A stretch of DNA of 64,000 nucleotides, from contig NC_135570.1 in assembly GCF_964340395.1 (NCBI RefSeq), positions 6,937,822-7,001,821 of the forward strand. The letters are read 5' to 3'. Source of the stretch: Glandiceps talaboti. Taxonomy: Eukaryota; Hemichordata; Enteropneusta; Spengelidae. Under the pieces are notes generated by a model. The model did not search any database, was not told the DNA's origin, and was given only the letters and a program-made list of their open reading frames with translations. Positions 1 to 35,678 of this stretch are shown one piece after another (the stretch's first letter is position 1; each line of letters begins with the position of its first letter). Both the position numbers and the translations under genes were made by a program.

Positions 1-553
1 GAGTTCATGGTCGTGTCTTGGCCGTATTTATGCAAATAAACGTACAATTTTCGAATAAAACTTTAAATAAGCATTTCCATATGTATAACTGTACTCACTT
101 CCACATCCAGGGATTACATTGACAAAACAGATTAAATTGCAGGGTACAATTAAAGGTATAAAAAAAATATTAGAAACCTCTATCAAAATTAATCTTGACG
201 GAGTAACTACCTGTTGTATCATACTTATGACGTCATTTGCGAGAAGATGCAGATCTAGCAATTTTGAATAAAAATGCAAAAAATCAATTGAAAGACAGAA
301 CACGCATGGTTGAATTCATACAGTAATATGCTAATGATATCAACTTCCATGTAAGGCTCTACATTTTAGCTTGTATGAATAATTTGAATTAGCTACAGGA
401 AAGTCGATTGCTACGGTGGCCCATAAGTACCATCGCTAACTTAGAGATGGCACATAGGGGCTACCATTACACATTTCCCTTACTACTTACGTATGTTCTT
501 GAGACTTACTTTGTACTTCAAAGTTTTATGTGTTTGTTCTTTTTTTTTTATAG

Positions 554-4700
<4,147 letters not shown>

Positions 4701-6255
4701 AAAGAGAAAAGAAAAACAACCAACGTGACACATTCGAGAGATCAAATCAAAATCTCAAAAATCAGTATCGGATTTTTTTTAAACGTCAAAAGTCGTCATA
4801 GCCAATCAGCAGTGTTGTCCTTTTTCGGACCCAATCATAATACAGATTGCTTGATGGTGCAGGTCACCAATTTGAAAGATAATTTAAATATTGTTGAATC
4901 TTTACATTATTTCACATTTCACTGAAATGAGTATGTATGTCTAGTATAATACTTTTTTGTTTGTTTACTAGCTCAAATTGAATTTCATAAAATATGTGCT
5001 TGCTATTGAAGGTCTCAAAACCTGCTTTAAAATATGAAATACTTGAGCTGTTATTGCCGAAGTAACGCTTTGACTATCTCCGTTAAGTAGTTACTATGCG
5101 GAGGTAAACTGCGCACAACTTGAGCGGGGTGTTTTAGTACATTCACTAGTTCAATTGTGTTAGTATACACACACGCGCCAGTTACTAGTTCATGGTTTAT
5201 TTTTTTCTAGTTGTGCCGAATCTCCTTTTTGGAACAAACAATGATTTTGTGACTTTATAACCGAGATCCTACTTGATACGTTATATATAATTACACCTAC
5301 TACTATCATGGTGAATGATGTCTGACCGTACCGGAGTTTGCTAATGACTTTTGAAGATCGACACTTTTCTGATTTTATCAACATTTTCGTTGGCAAGGGA
5401 AAAAATGTTGTGCATGATTCTGATCATAACTCAAAAGTTCAGACAGAGGCCAAGATGGTGGTGTAAGATATAAAATGTTTCAAATTGCAATCTTGATACT
5501 GTTATTTTGCTAATAACATTTTCAATAAAGTTCCTTATTAAGAAATGAAACTGTAGACTGTCACGTATTAATGAAGCGCCATCCCAGTTCTCTCTGTAGG
5601 GCCTAACAAATTTCACTCCCCAGCACGTGATTACCTGACAGCCCAACTTGAATTATGTTTATATGTGAAATATTTTCTTTATCACAAATTCAAATTCAAA
5701 CACTAACATTTTAATATCATATCAAGTTTTGTTGAGGGGAATTATAATACAGTTGGCGATGTCATAAATATATTTCGATTCGGTCATATCCGTTTAGAAG
5801 CTTCGAAGATATAAGAACGATGTCCGCATGAAAAATAGACAAAACGAATTCTTTATATTTTAGAAACACTCGTGCCGTGACAGACGTTTATAGACGCAAG
5901 AATGTGTTTATGGATTTTTCGGGGTATTAGGCTTACAGGTTCTGTGTACCTTTGACGGTACCAACTACCCCCCCTTTTTTTGTTACCCCATAACGACCAG
6001 TCAAATCACATTTTATGCAATATTTTACTCAATATCGCCATGTTGCACCCCGTGTTATCATACCTGGCTCAAAGGGCATGTACCGTTAGTGATATTTCAC
6101 CTCGGAATTCCGTGTTTGAGGGCGCACTATATAGGTATATTATAATAACCCCAATAACTGATGACTTCAGGTTCTACAGTGCAAATATATCTACGGTGAA
6201 AACGTCGACAGTACGGTTGCCGATAGTCAATGAAATAAATGATTTATCTGCTAAA
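4701..6255. other. intergenic between the two desaturases
   Basis: This contains the 3' UTR of copy 1 and the promoter and 5' UTR of copy 2. An AATAAA at 5524-5529 is a candidate polyadenylation signal for copy 1. The rest is AT-rich with no recognised gene. Confidence 0.5.
6128..6133 (+). promoter_or_regulatory. possible TATA box of desaturase copy 2
   Basis: TATATA followed by GG lies about 125 bases before the proposed ATG at 6256. It is only a sequence match; AT-rich DNA yields many such strings. Confidence 0.2.
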
Positions 6256-7008
6256 ATGAAGGTTAGAAAGGAAGAAAATAGTAACCTGGAAACGGAGAGA
6301 TATGCAGAAAACAGAACCTTCCTTCGTAAGACGACAGGACTGATTCTGGGAACGCTTCTAATATTTGTCATGGCAACTGCAATGAGAGGTAGGACTTATT
6401 TCACAAAACATGTGCCAGAAAATGGTGGGGGAGGGGAGAGAAGGAGATATCCTACAAAGAGACTCTTGTTTGTGACAAAATTAAATGCCTCATTTTAAGT
6501 AGTAATATTGGCTTAGTTGAAACATTATAGTAGATAGACTTATATATATATAGGTACTTATGCCGCATGGAAAATTTGCTTGGTGGTATTAGAATAAATA
6601 GTCACTCGTTATTTAGCATGTCAATTAGCAATGGCGCAGAAAACCAATAGGTGGCTGGGGATATGGATAGCTCATAGACTGTGAAGGTCATTTTTGAGAA
6701 CAACCTTGAATGCCATCAAAACAGTGCATTTTGCCTGTGGAGGCGTCGTTCAAAAACTAGGGCACGCACGTACGTCTTTCTTCCATCCTTTCGCCACAAA
6801 TACCACTTAAAATATATTTTTTGGGAAGTGTCGTCAAAGAATTGGTTTCATTAATTTAGGGGATTTCGTACTGTTTCTAAATTAATGGGAGGAGAAAAAA
6901 ATACACTATCGATCTACATTGTATATAGGCTGGGTCAACGAACTTTACAAGAGCATAGTTCAAAAGTTCGTTCAACCTGACACGGAAAATTTATGCCTTT
7001 GTCGGTCG

Positions 7009-7060
<52 letters not shown>

Positions 7061-10000
7061 CTGTGAACAGGATATCTCAAAAATGAAATTGTTTCAATTC
7101 TAATGAAACTGATAATGGCACGAACTAATTAGGTTTTAGGTATAAATCATACAATGCATATTAATGTATCATTTGCATAATTAATAAATTTTGGTCAATA
7201 GCCTATATGCAAGTTTCACATTGCTTATAATTTAGTACATACATGGATGATCACGAGACCCCACAGGTCCGATTTAGCTTAGTGATGCAGCTATTATTTA
7301 TAACGAGTTATTTGCATTATTAATAATCTTTGGCCATCTTAATCTATGGCTTTAATTTCAGATGAGTATTTGCATATAATGATGGGTTACAAACACAGAC
7401 TTGGTCTATGTTCTTTCACATTGATTTTCATGTAGGGAGCCATGATAAAATTGTTTTATAAATTAAAAATCCAAAATAAATACCCAATCCTTATCCACAT
7501 GGCCACTTTAATCTGCATTCAAATATTTTTTTTTTTTTATAGGTGATGCCGTTTTAGTATTGGTGCTTGCATTCAAGACATGGCAATCCAGTTATGATGA
7601 ATCAAACTCAACTCAAGACACACAGCAAGATAAAAACATTCTTACAGACACACTTCCAGAAACTTCATTGATGGCAGATGTTCATATTTATATTATCATG
7701 GCTGTTCTTATATCCTATGTAACATATTTTGGGTTTGCTGGATACCTGCAATGGTATTATTACATCAAACGAAGAGATAGGCCTCACGAATGGAAATGTC
7801 AACCTGAGAAATTCCTTACTCCTGAAAATGAACGTCATGAAATAATGATGGGATCTATTAACATGACTCTAGGTGCCACTGTCTCAGGTATAGAATCTTT
7901 ACTGTTATATTGCTATTTTTCTTGTTTTGTTTTTTGGAACCTTAAAAGAAAAATTGAAATTTATGGTTTTGGAATTACCACCACAGGGGGCTCAGGCCCA
8001 GTTAGTTTTGTTTATAGAAACAAAAAACAAACAAACAAACAAACCACAAACAAATAAACATATAAACAAACAAAAACAAACAAACACTGACACCCCCCCA
8101 AATATAGTTACAAATATAGATACCTCACAGGGGGCTCAGGCTGTTAGTTTTGTTTATAAAAACAAACAAACAAATAAATAAATACATAAATAAATAAATA
8201 AACAAGTAATTAAACAAACAAAAACACACAAACAAATACTGACATCCCCAAAATAGTCACAAATGTAGATATAGTTGTGCATCTGCATATTTACGTGTAA
8301 TGTGTGTAAATGTATGAATATCAATTAGGCATTTGTATCAGTAATGGTGGAATGATATGGCACTGTACCTTCATTTATTTGAATCAAAACATATTTTATG
8401 GTTTAGTTAAGTGGATAAATACCCTAATGGAAATTGATAGATATTAAAATATATCAAACTGAGTCATTAGTTTACCAGTTATGGCGTCATGATTGGTAAG
8501 AGTGATCAGTTTGGAATCTACAACTTGCTGATTCAAGCCTTGTCAGTTGCCACTCCTGTTTGTTTCTGACTCGTCTGAGTGGCTAAAGTCATAAGGCAAG
8601 ATTTGAACCATGACTGTGCCCTAGTCAACCAAGCTGTATAATTCTGGACATCCTAGGACCTCAGACCACCAAATCGTTTGGTGGTGAGAGCTAGGACAGA
8701 GGTTTTTGTATGAATGCTGCAATGGATTGTTTGTTCCCCAGGGAGTTAAGGAAGTCTAAATGGCTGCTGTGCTGTTATAGGTCCATGCCAGGGTAATGTC
8801 TGTACAACACTGTGACCATGATAATCACTGTGGAAGGCGCTCTATAAATGTGTACTATCATTACTCCATTCTACTCTTCTTTTGCCAGGAATCATTGGTT
8901 GTTACATTATGAATGGTGGTATCAGTTTCCTGTATTACAAAGTATCCGACTATGGATGGCTATACTTCATAATATCTATACCACTAATGTACGTCTATGT
9001 TGAAGCATTTTCCTTCTATTCACACAAGTAAGTCATTCACTTTCCTATGAAATGTCTTTGTTGTACTTTGTAATCTACCACATCAAATAACAATAGTTTT
9101 AGCTTGCATCTAACAGAGGCAGTGTTTGCCAAAAGAGTATAACATATATCTTGAAGAACGAAGTTGATCATTTTGTAAGTTTTGCTTGATAGATAACAAA
9201 ACTTTTTACTGTTGAACACAGCATGTCAAACTCTTATTGCGGGGAATCTAAAAAGTTAATTAACGTAAACAAAACTCTCTCCTCAATCAAAATCCTGTTA
9301 TGGTCGAACTTTCTGCAGTAAAAGTGCTCTTATCTAGCAAATAGAACAACAATTTCAACTTACCAAATGATCAGCTTTACATGTTAGCTGTATGTATATC
9401 TTAGCTGAAAGCTGTACTTCTGCAGTAGTATCTTTACTTTGTTCCAACCATCTTACTGTTATCCCCTATAGGAGTTTTCATATAAAGTGGTGGTATAAAC
9501 GATTCCATAAAGACCACCATCGATATCACCAACCCACAGCTTTCTCATCTACAGCTATGCATCCATTTGAGTTTTTTGTACTACAAGCAGCATTAGCTAC
9601 ACCTATCTTTTGCCTGCCACTCCATCCAGGTAAGACAACACACTTTTATATATTATCTGCCGACATCAGACCGTGGACAAACGGAACCTGTACAAACAGA
9701 AAAAGTAAACAAATGGATTAATAACACCTGGATCAGCTTGTTGGAACAGCAGAGACTTGTTCTACACACAATGTTTTGATAAGAACAGTTTTAAGGCCTC
9801 TTTATATGTACATGAAATGCCTGGAGAGGAGCTGGAAATTTGTTTGTGAATGTGAACTATTATGTAAAGAGGCCATCAACAACTGTACTTATCAAAAGAT
9901 GGAATGTAATATTAGTCTCTGTTTTTCCAATATGCTGTGCCAAGTGTTGTTAATCCAATTAATTTGTTTACTTTCCCTGTTTGTAGCAGTCTCTGTTCAT

Positions 10001-11633
10001 CCATGGTCTGTTGCAGTTGTATAATATAGATCTATGTCAGGTGTAATAATTGTCAAGTGCTTTGACCACTAACATGACATTTAAAGGAAAAAAACTAACA
10101 CAGCATTTAAAGGAAAGGTCCAATACACATTTGCACTTTTACATCGCTTATGTTTGTGGTTTTAATTGATATGTAACTATGTAATTTTAGAAATAAAATG
10201 AAACGTATTAAAGTTATGTGACTTTGAAATGTCAAAATTCTGCTATGTTTAGCCTCACTGTGTGCCACCATTTTGGAAACTTTTGCTGCAAAGGATGCTG
10301 GGAAAACTCCCTGCTTGTGATGTCACATCATCCACAGGCAAGTGTATCATCATATCTCACATTCTACATCTTTAAATATCTGTAAGTTTTACCAAATTTC
10401 TAAATTTCTGTATATTTTCACCTCATTTCTAAAGATTTATATGTTTTCCTCGATAGTTGTGTATCTAGGAATAGTTCTGTATGCCTACTATTATGGAATG
10501 ATTGCACATTCAGGAATCAAAATGGATGCTGTGTGGCCATGGCAACCATCATCAAGTTTCCATGATCAACATCACCAGTAAGTGATACCTGATTAACACA
10601 ATCATTTTTTTACATGCATCCATTCTCTCAGTGATTGACTTTGATGTCACAATGTATGAACTACTTCCCCATGGTGAATTTGACTTTCTGCCTCATGGAA
10701 AAGTTACCACATAACAACCCTTACGGTGATACACATTTTTGAGCAATCTAATGGCCTTAGTGTTCACTTTTGTATTGTGAAGACAGAAAGGGGGGGGGGG
10801 GGTTGCAGACAAACACAATAATATATCTTTTGTAACAGTACTGTACAACTTGTAAACAGTGGGATAATAATATTTGTGTGATTAGCATTCAAGACTTGAC
10901 CCAAATTTATTATGTGTTTAATATTATGTTTTACTTGCTGGTATTGAACATTAGGGAAAAATATAACTCATGGTCAGCAAATGATACTAAATCTGAAACT
11001 TCAGAACACAAATTTGACCACAAAATGTTTTCTCTGCAAATCCAATACTAACCATACCTCTTTGTTATCACAAACATATTCTTATCTTAACATATTGACT
11101 TTAGCACTAGACTGCATTTTTTAGATATTTTCAAAGAATGACAGATCATTAACTTTATGAAAACTTCCATGACTTGAGTCACTGCTGTTCATGAGATATA
11201 TGAATAAATGTACAAACCAACAAAAAAGCACATGGTGTTGTTGTGAAAACTAATATCCTGTTTGTAATTTACAATACCATTATATAGACCTCTGAAAATG
11301 ATGTGACCTCCGACATCAGCTCATATGACCTTTGACATCACCTCATGTGACATTAACTGATATGACCTCGACAAGCTAGGTTCATTTGATATGAGCTCAT
11401 ATAACCTTTGATATCATCGGTAAGCTAGGCTCATTTGACATCAGATCATATGATATGACCTTTGACATCAGATTCTAATATTTCTCTCTCTCTCTTTCCA
11501 CAGATATTTCCATTGCAATTTTGGCACCAATGCTTACTTATTTGATTGGTTACATGGAACCATACGAAAGGATGACAGGTTTTATTCTGAGCAGACATTT
11601 GGTGGCAAAGGTGTCTCTCTGAAGAATGAGTAA
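6256..11633 (+). CDS. C-5 sterol desaturase-like (lathosterol oxidase-like), copy 2, complete
   Basis: This is a complete tandem paralogue of the gene to its left. Exons are 6256-6388, 7543-7887, 8889-9027, 9472-9629, 10457-10577 and 11504-11633, which sum to 1026 nt (341 aa plus TAA). Exon 1 starts MKVRKEENSN, then has a hydrophobic segment around residues 25-43, and ends in phase 1 to make the Gly of MRGDAV. Further membrane-like segments lie around 75-105 and beside the histidine boxes HKSFH (205-209), HKDHH (218-222) and HDQHH (294-298), which would ligate the di-iron centre. Length is close to that of animal SC5D (about 300 aa). The frame stays open upstream of 6256 with an earlier ATG, but the chosen start gives a normal short N-terminus. 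Expected role: sterol ring-B desaturation in the ER. Substrate is inferred from family resemblance. Confidence 0.87.
7013..7058. repeat. (GT)n microsatellite
   Basis: Pure GT run in intron 1 of desaturase copy 2, within a stretch that looks like a dispersed repeat (6900-7400) sharing TTTGCATAATTAAT-type strings with 54440-54630. Confidence 0.85.
7982..8270. repeat. 144-bp tandem duplication rich in AAAC/AAAT
   Basis: CACAGGGGGCTCAGGC occurs at 7982 and again at 8126, each followed by GTTAGTTTTGTTTATA, an A/C-rich run, and a CTGACA-CCCC-AAATA segment. Intron 2 of desaturase copy 2. Confidence 0.8.
8480..8870 (+). mobile_element. tRNA-derived SINE
   Basis: An A-box-like TGGTAAGAGTG (8494-8504) and a B-box-like GATTCAAGCC (8530-8539) are spaced as in a pol III promoter. 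The body is about 300 bases and the 3' end is GCGCTCTATAAAT (8837-8849) plus a short AT-rich tail, as in many animal SINEs whose tail is shared with a partner LINE. Lies in intron 2 of desaturase copy 2. No clear target-site duplication was identified. Confidence 0.6.
10085..10335. repeat. possible dispersed repeat
   Basis: Begins AAAGGAAAGGTCCAATA and contains CACCATTTTGG and a GCTGGGAAAACTCCC imperfect palindrome, a texture typical of invertebrate interspersed repeats. No second copy was clearly located in the window. Confidence 0.3.
11285..11475. repeat. degenerate repeats of TGACCTTTGACATCA in the last intron of desaturase copy 2
   Basis: The 15-base string occurs at 11326-11340 and 11456-11470, with several weaker relatives between them. 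Its reverse complement contains GTCAAAGGTCA, which resembles the DR1 site of HNF4/COUP/RXR-type nuclear receptors. The tract ends just before the acceptor of the exon at 11504. Confidence 0.6.
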
Positions 11634-12671
11634 CATTTGAAGGACCAAAAAAAATTGACATTGATCAGAAGCGATCTTGTGATACGCAGAGGCTAGGATT
11701 TCCTATCAAGGTGTGCTGGTCACAAAGTGACTCTGCACTTGACAGACTTTCTATCGTTGTCTTGGTAACTGTTGATGTTGCAAAGAAAGTTGAAATATTT
11801 ACAGAAGATCATGGAGGTTTTATTTGTCTCCGTGCATCAAATTTTCATAAAACAATATGCAATAAACAGAGTTTTATACACGGCAGTATAAATTCCAATC
11901 AACAATGGTTGTCCAGTCACATTCCTGAAGCTTCAAACAACAGCAATCTCTTCCATTCATGGCAGTGTGTTAGTTGGAGAATATATTGTTCATGATTTCA
12001 AGAATCAATTCCGCCAGTTCAAAGAGCGACATTTATGTCAGAAAATTAAATCATTGTATGATCAAGGTCCGTAGAAAATGTTGTATTTGTTTTCAATTTA
12101 CCGTTCCAAAGTAACTATATTGTACTGTCCTAGTATATTTACATTTCTCTTTATGACAGCGTAAATTTACAATTGACTAAACAGAGAGATGTGACCACAA
12201 CAAGTTGCCTGAGTCACACAAGATTTCCCACAATTCAGGAACAATGTATATAGCACAGCACACTTTCAAACTCTTCTCCTATAAACTTAACAAAATCTCT
12301 CTGGAAATAAGACTAGCTTCAAAGCGGGATATTGCTTAGAACAAACTGAGGAGTCATCTGTGTAATACAGATACCTTTCTATGCCAGTGAATAAACCAAT
12401 ATTTTGGAAACTGTTGTTATAGAAATTGATTGAAATTTTGATTGATGGATTAAGAGTAAAGAGCTTGATAATGCCACAAATGTCAGAATTTCAAAACATT
12501 TCAAAAAAAAAAAAAAAAATTCAAAAAAAAAAAAAAAAAATTTCAGCATTTTCCCTATTGTGTGTCTATTTCTTGAAAAAAAAATCTCATCCGACAGCTG
12601 TCAATTTTATTCAGAAGAGGTTGTTTCCAAGCAATTGTCTATTTCTCGAAATGTCTCTTCCTTGTGGCTGT
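11634..12671. other. convergent 3' UTR region of desaturase copy 2 and WRN
   Basis: Candidate AATAAA signals for the + strand gene are at 11861-11866 and 12390-12395. For the - strand helicase, AATAAA reads at 12611-12606, about 60 bases after its stop. Two poly-A tracts at 12506-12541 separate the two transcripts. No further gene is seen. Confidence 0.55.
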
Positions 12672-31821
<19,150 letters not shown>

Positions 31822-32261
31822 TTTACAATTTGTAAGATCCCTTAACTCATTGTCAAAGAGGTTTGACTACCTAGCTAGGTGGTTTACGTCTTTATGTGCA
31901 GCGCCAGCATACGGAATAAGTGCACATCCTTTTGTTTTTGACAGAGAAATGTCCCCGGGGAAATGTCCTGGTTGTTGATGTTCGGATCACCGTATCTAAA
32001 CGGAACTTTTCTGGAGAAATGGTTATAATTTGAGGATTCGAATGTCCACCACATAATACTTTGTTCTAACTTTGTATTTCACCTTCCTCATTAGGGTATC
32101 CATGATATTACAGCCAAAAAAAAGAAAAAAGAAAGAAAGAAAGAAAAAGATAGAAGGATAGAAGGAATATAACAATCGATAAAAATTATATATCACTTCC
32201 ATTGATAACATGCCCACTTTCCATTCCATAAATCGAACCCTAGCTCTATGATGGGTTGAGT

Positions 32262-32432
<171 letters not shown>

Positions 32433-32544
32433 TCAATTAATTTTGATAGGGGGCTCCTTAACACTTTGTGTTTTATTACCGCTCCACACGTCACATGACC
32501 CTAACCCATGTACGCGACAATCAGTATTGGTGTTTGTACATCAA

Positions 32545-32680
32545 CGATACAGATGCAGATACCGATACCGATACCGATACAGATACAGATACAGATACAG
32601 ACAGATAGATAGATAGATAGATACAGACACAGACACAGATACAGATACAGACACACAGACACACAGACACACAGACACAC

Positions 32681-32749
<69 letters not shown>

Positions 32750-32782
32750 CAGATATAGATATAGATACAGATACAGTTGCAG

Positions 32783-32815
<33 letters not shown>

Positions 32816-32882
32816 TGTATGTATGTATGTATGTATGTATGTATGTATGTATGTATGTATGTATGTATGTGTGTGTGTGTGT
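32545..32882. repeat. compound (GATACC/GATACA)n-(GATA)n-(ATGT)n-(GT)n satellite
   Basis: Hexanucleotide variants pass into GATA, then ATGT, then GT. The arrangement records successive slippage expansions. Open frames here are repeat artefacts. Confidence 0.97.
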
Positions 32883-35540
32883 GCATGAGTACGTAAGTGG
32901 AGATGACATTGTCAAAACCAACCCACTGCGAACGCTATCGAACACAACCATCATTATCTGAACATCAAAACATTCATCGTCATCTATTTTTATCATTTCA
33001 TCTTTCGGAATTGATGCTATAAAGTTTTTCCAGTTCAATGAACGATAAAATAATTGAAAATTACTCTTAAATTTGCATGTTAATGATGGCGGTTACATTG
33101 AACTTGAAGAATGACGGGTTTTAGTGTTCATATTAGCTGGGAATGCACTGGTATATTACTTTTAACCCTCCTGTCAATGGAAAGATGAATTATGTAGATA
33201 CCATGGGTAAAATATTGCTGTGGAGTGATATGCCATCACCTCTTATCCATTAGATAAACCTTGCAATCTGTTAACATTGTTATACTATTGACCACGCCTG
33301 TTTCCAGTTTTTGTCCTTAGATAACCCTCCGCGTAACAAGAATAAGTGCATGTTACAAGGAGTATGAATTTCCCTCACGTTCCTGCACAGCTTATTTCTT
33401 TTGTTGCTGCTCTTTAACAGCTGTGTTTTTTTTTATTTCTAGCTTTAGCTATTTTGTCTTATTGACCCGCTTAAAACGTTGTCAGGTGCGTGAACCTTTT
33501 TGTGTATGTTGAATAAAATCATTACATGACAGTTTGTACAAAGATCGCCTCTAGACAATATTGATATCCGTCAAAAACTGTCTGAAAACAGATGTTGATA
33601 ACAAGAACAACAACGACATGTTGTCAATGAAAGAACTGCTCAAACAATCATGGCGTTTTTATAAATGAACGATTCCTTAGTTTCTGACTTTGGCAAAAAA
33701 CAGTAGAAACCATTTAGCCAGCAATACAACGTCGTTTAGCTTGGAAAAAACAAACAAACTACATTTTATCGTCTGCCTGGAGAAAATATTACTAAAGTAG
33801 TTACAATTTGTCACCTGGCTCGAGAAAAATCTTTTTAATAAACACTGTTACATTTTATCGTGTACATAATGAAAAATCGGACTAAAGATTGCTACATTTT
33901 ATCGTCTGGCTTTGGAAAAATCTTTCTAACATTGTAGTCCTATCTGACTTTTTAATCTTCTATTGGTGTAGGTGAAATGAGGGTATAGCTCATTAAGAGA
34001 AAATGGGGGTAATGTTGGTAAGATTTTAGTAGTTCCAGACGATGAAATTTAGCTGTGTCGAGCAAGCCGCGGATGTAAGCAGCAATGTTGATAAAGAATT
34101 GTTTTGTTCTTGAGCAATGTATGATTGGCACTCATCACTAATTCACAATTTGTTGACAAACAATTAATGGTCTGGAGTGTTTATTCATACTGTTTACACA
34201 TGGACGTCAAGTCAGTGTACACAGAAATACTAAATATACTACAAGGTGAGCTTATTTTAGATTATATTATATTATATTATATTATATTTGAATACTTTAT
34301 TAACCGAAGCGACTGTAACGCTGAGCAGAAAAGCGTCTTGGCACTGTTAAACATCAAAAAACAACAAAGACAAAACATACATACAATTGTGTTAAAAAAG
34401 ACAAGATATAACAGGCTTCGTTAAAAATCACAACGTGTGAAATGTTTAGGTAAAATTCTGAACATGCGCTGCTCTTGGATTAAATGCTAATCTTAAAACG
34501 TACAGTTCTTGATCTGAATGACCTATTAAAACATTTCCCAGAGGGTAGCAATTCAAAAAAGTTTATATACTGGGTGTAGTACGTCTATAATGATTTGTGT
34601 GTATTTGCCAGACAAACGAGCATAAATACTGACTCATCAGAGAGTAAATCACTGCCAATGATTTTGGCAGGGGTTTTGACTGTTAAGTTGAATATTCATT
34701 TGTGTATTTGTCAACGAGCAAAACGTAACGAAAAATAACGAAAGTTCAAAGCTGTTGGCCAGGGCTGTACGAGCATTTACTTTAGTGATAACCAATAAAC
34801 GTGCATGTCATTTGAATAAACACTATGATACAATGTACACTTAACTATAAACTTATATTATGATTTCAACAAGTCTTGAAGAAACTAAAAATTCCATCAA
34901 AAGTAGTACTGCTAGAGTGATAAGAAAACGAATCTTTAAAACTTGGAATAATATTTAAATTTGTTATCGCCGCCATTTTGATATTTGTCATCGCGGCCAT
35001 TTTAATTTTAATTTTAAATTTGCTATACTGTACAGTATACATTGCATCTCTTGCTTTGTTTTATGTATCAAATTGATGTATATGATATCATTCATCTAAT
35101 TCTAAAACAAATGTTCATGAAATACATAGCATAGTTATTTGGTAGACATTACAGTATGATAATGTTAATGCTTAAAACAGCATATCATTATCTATGAGTT
35201 AAAATATGAGTTTAATGTTGTCAAAATGATATCAAAATGAAGCCATTTTAGAATCAAACATGGCCGCCAAAAACTGTCCTAAGCCATGGGAAAATAAAAG
35301 ATTCCTTGAAAACAAAACAAGTCAGCGAACTCCAAATTCCTCTTATTGTTCGGACTAAGAACAACCATTCATATGGTAAAGTTTGGCGATATTTTAAGAA
35401 CTTGATTTCAAGGATATTGGTCTTGAGGCGCATTCTACCTCAAGGTGATTCTTTTATTGGCATATCTCCCTCATGCCTGGCATGGAATAAGACAAAAACA
35501 TACACATAGCGTCGTTTCGGTTCCTCCGTATCAACAATGT

Positions 35541-35678
35541 TCACTCATCATGTTGATTGTGAAGTTTTCCAAGGTTTAAAAGAATTGTTGGTATACCCAC
35601 AATATACATGATCACAAAACAGATCAGACTCAGTCGGTCGACAACATGAGAAATGAAAATCCATTCGCTGACGACATT
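35541..35678 (-). CDS. receptor last exon: M4 segment and stop
   Basis: It opens after TTTATTTCAG in phase 0, matching the AGG donor at 37236. It encodes [20 protein letters not shown], then a hydrophobic M4 and a short tail to TGA at 35543-35541. The EW-x-DR pattern is the usual entry into M4 of nAChR subunits. Confidence 0.88.
   Translation of the reverse strand, partial: NVVSEWIFISHVVDRLSLICFVIMYIVGIPTILLNLGKLHNQHDE

Noticed and set aside
493-553. Coding start of desaturase copy 1 at 493
   Set aside because: This is intron read-through. The exon starts at 554 after a polypyrimidine-TAG acceptor that matches copy 2 exactly.
5980-6255. N-terminal extension of desaturase copy 2
   Set aside because: The frame is open but does not resemble the family, which normally has a short N-terminus, and the start at 5980 is not an ATG.
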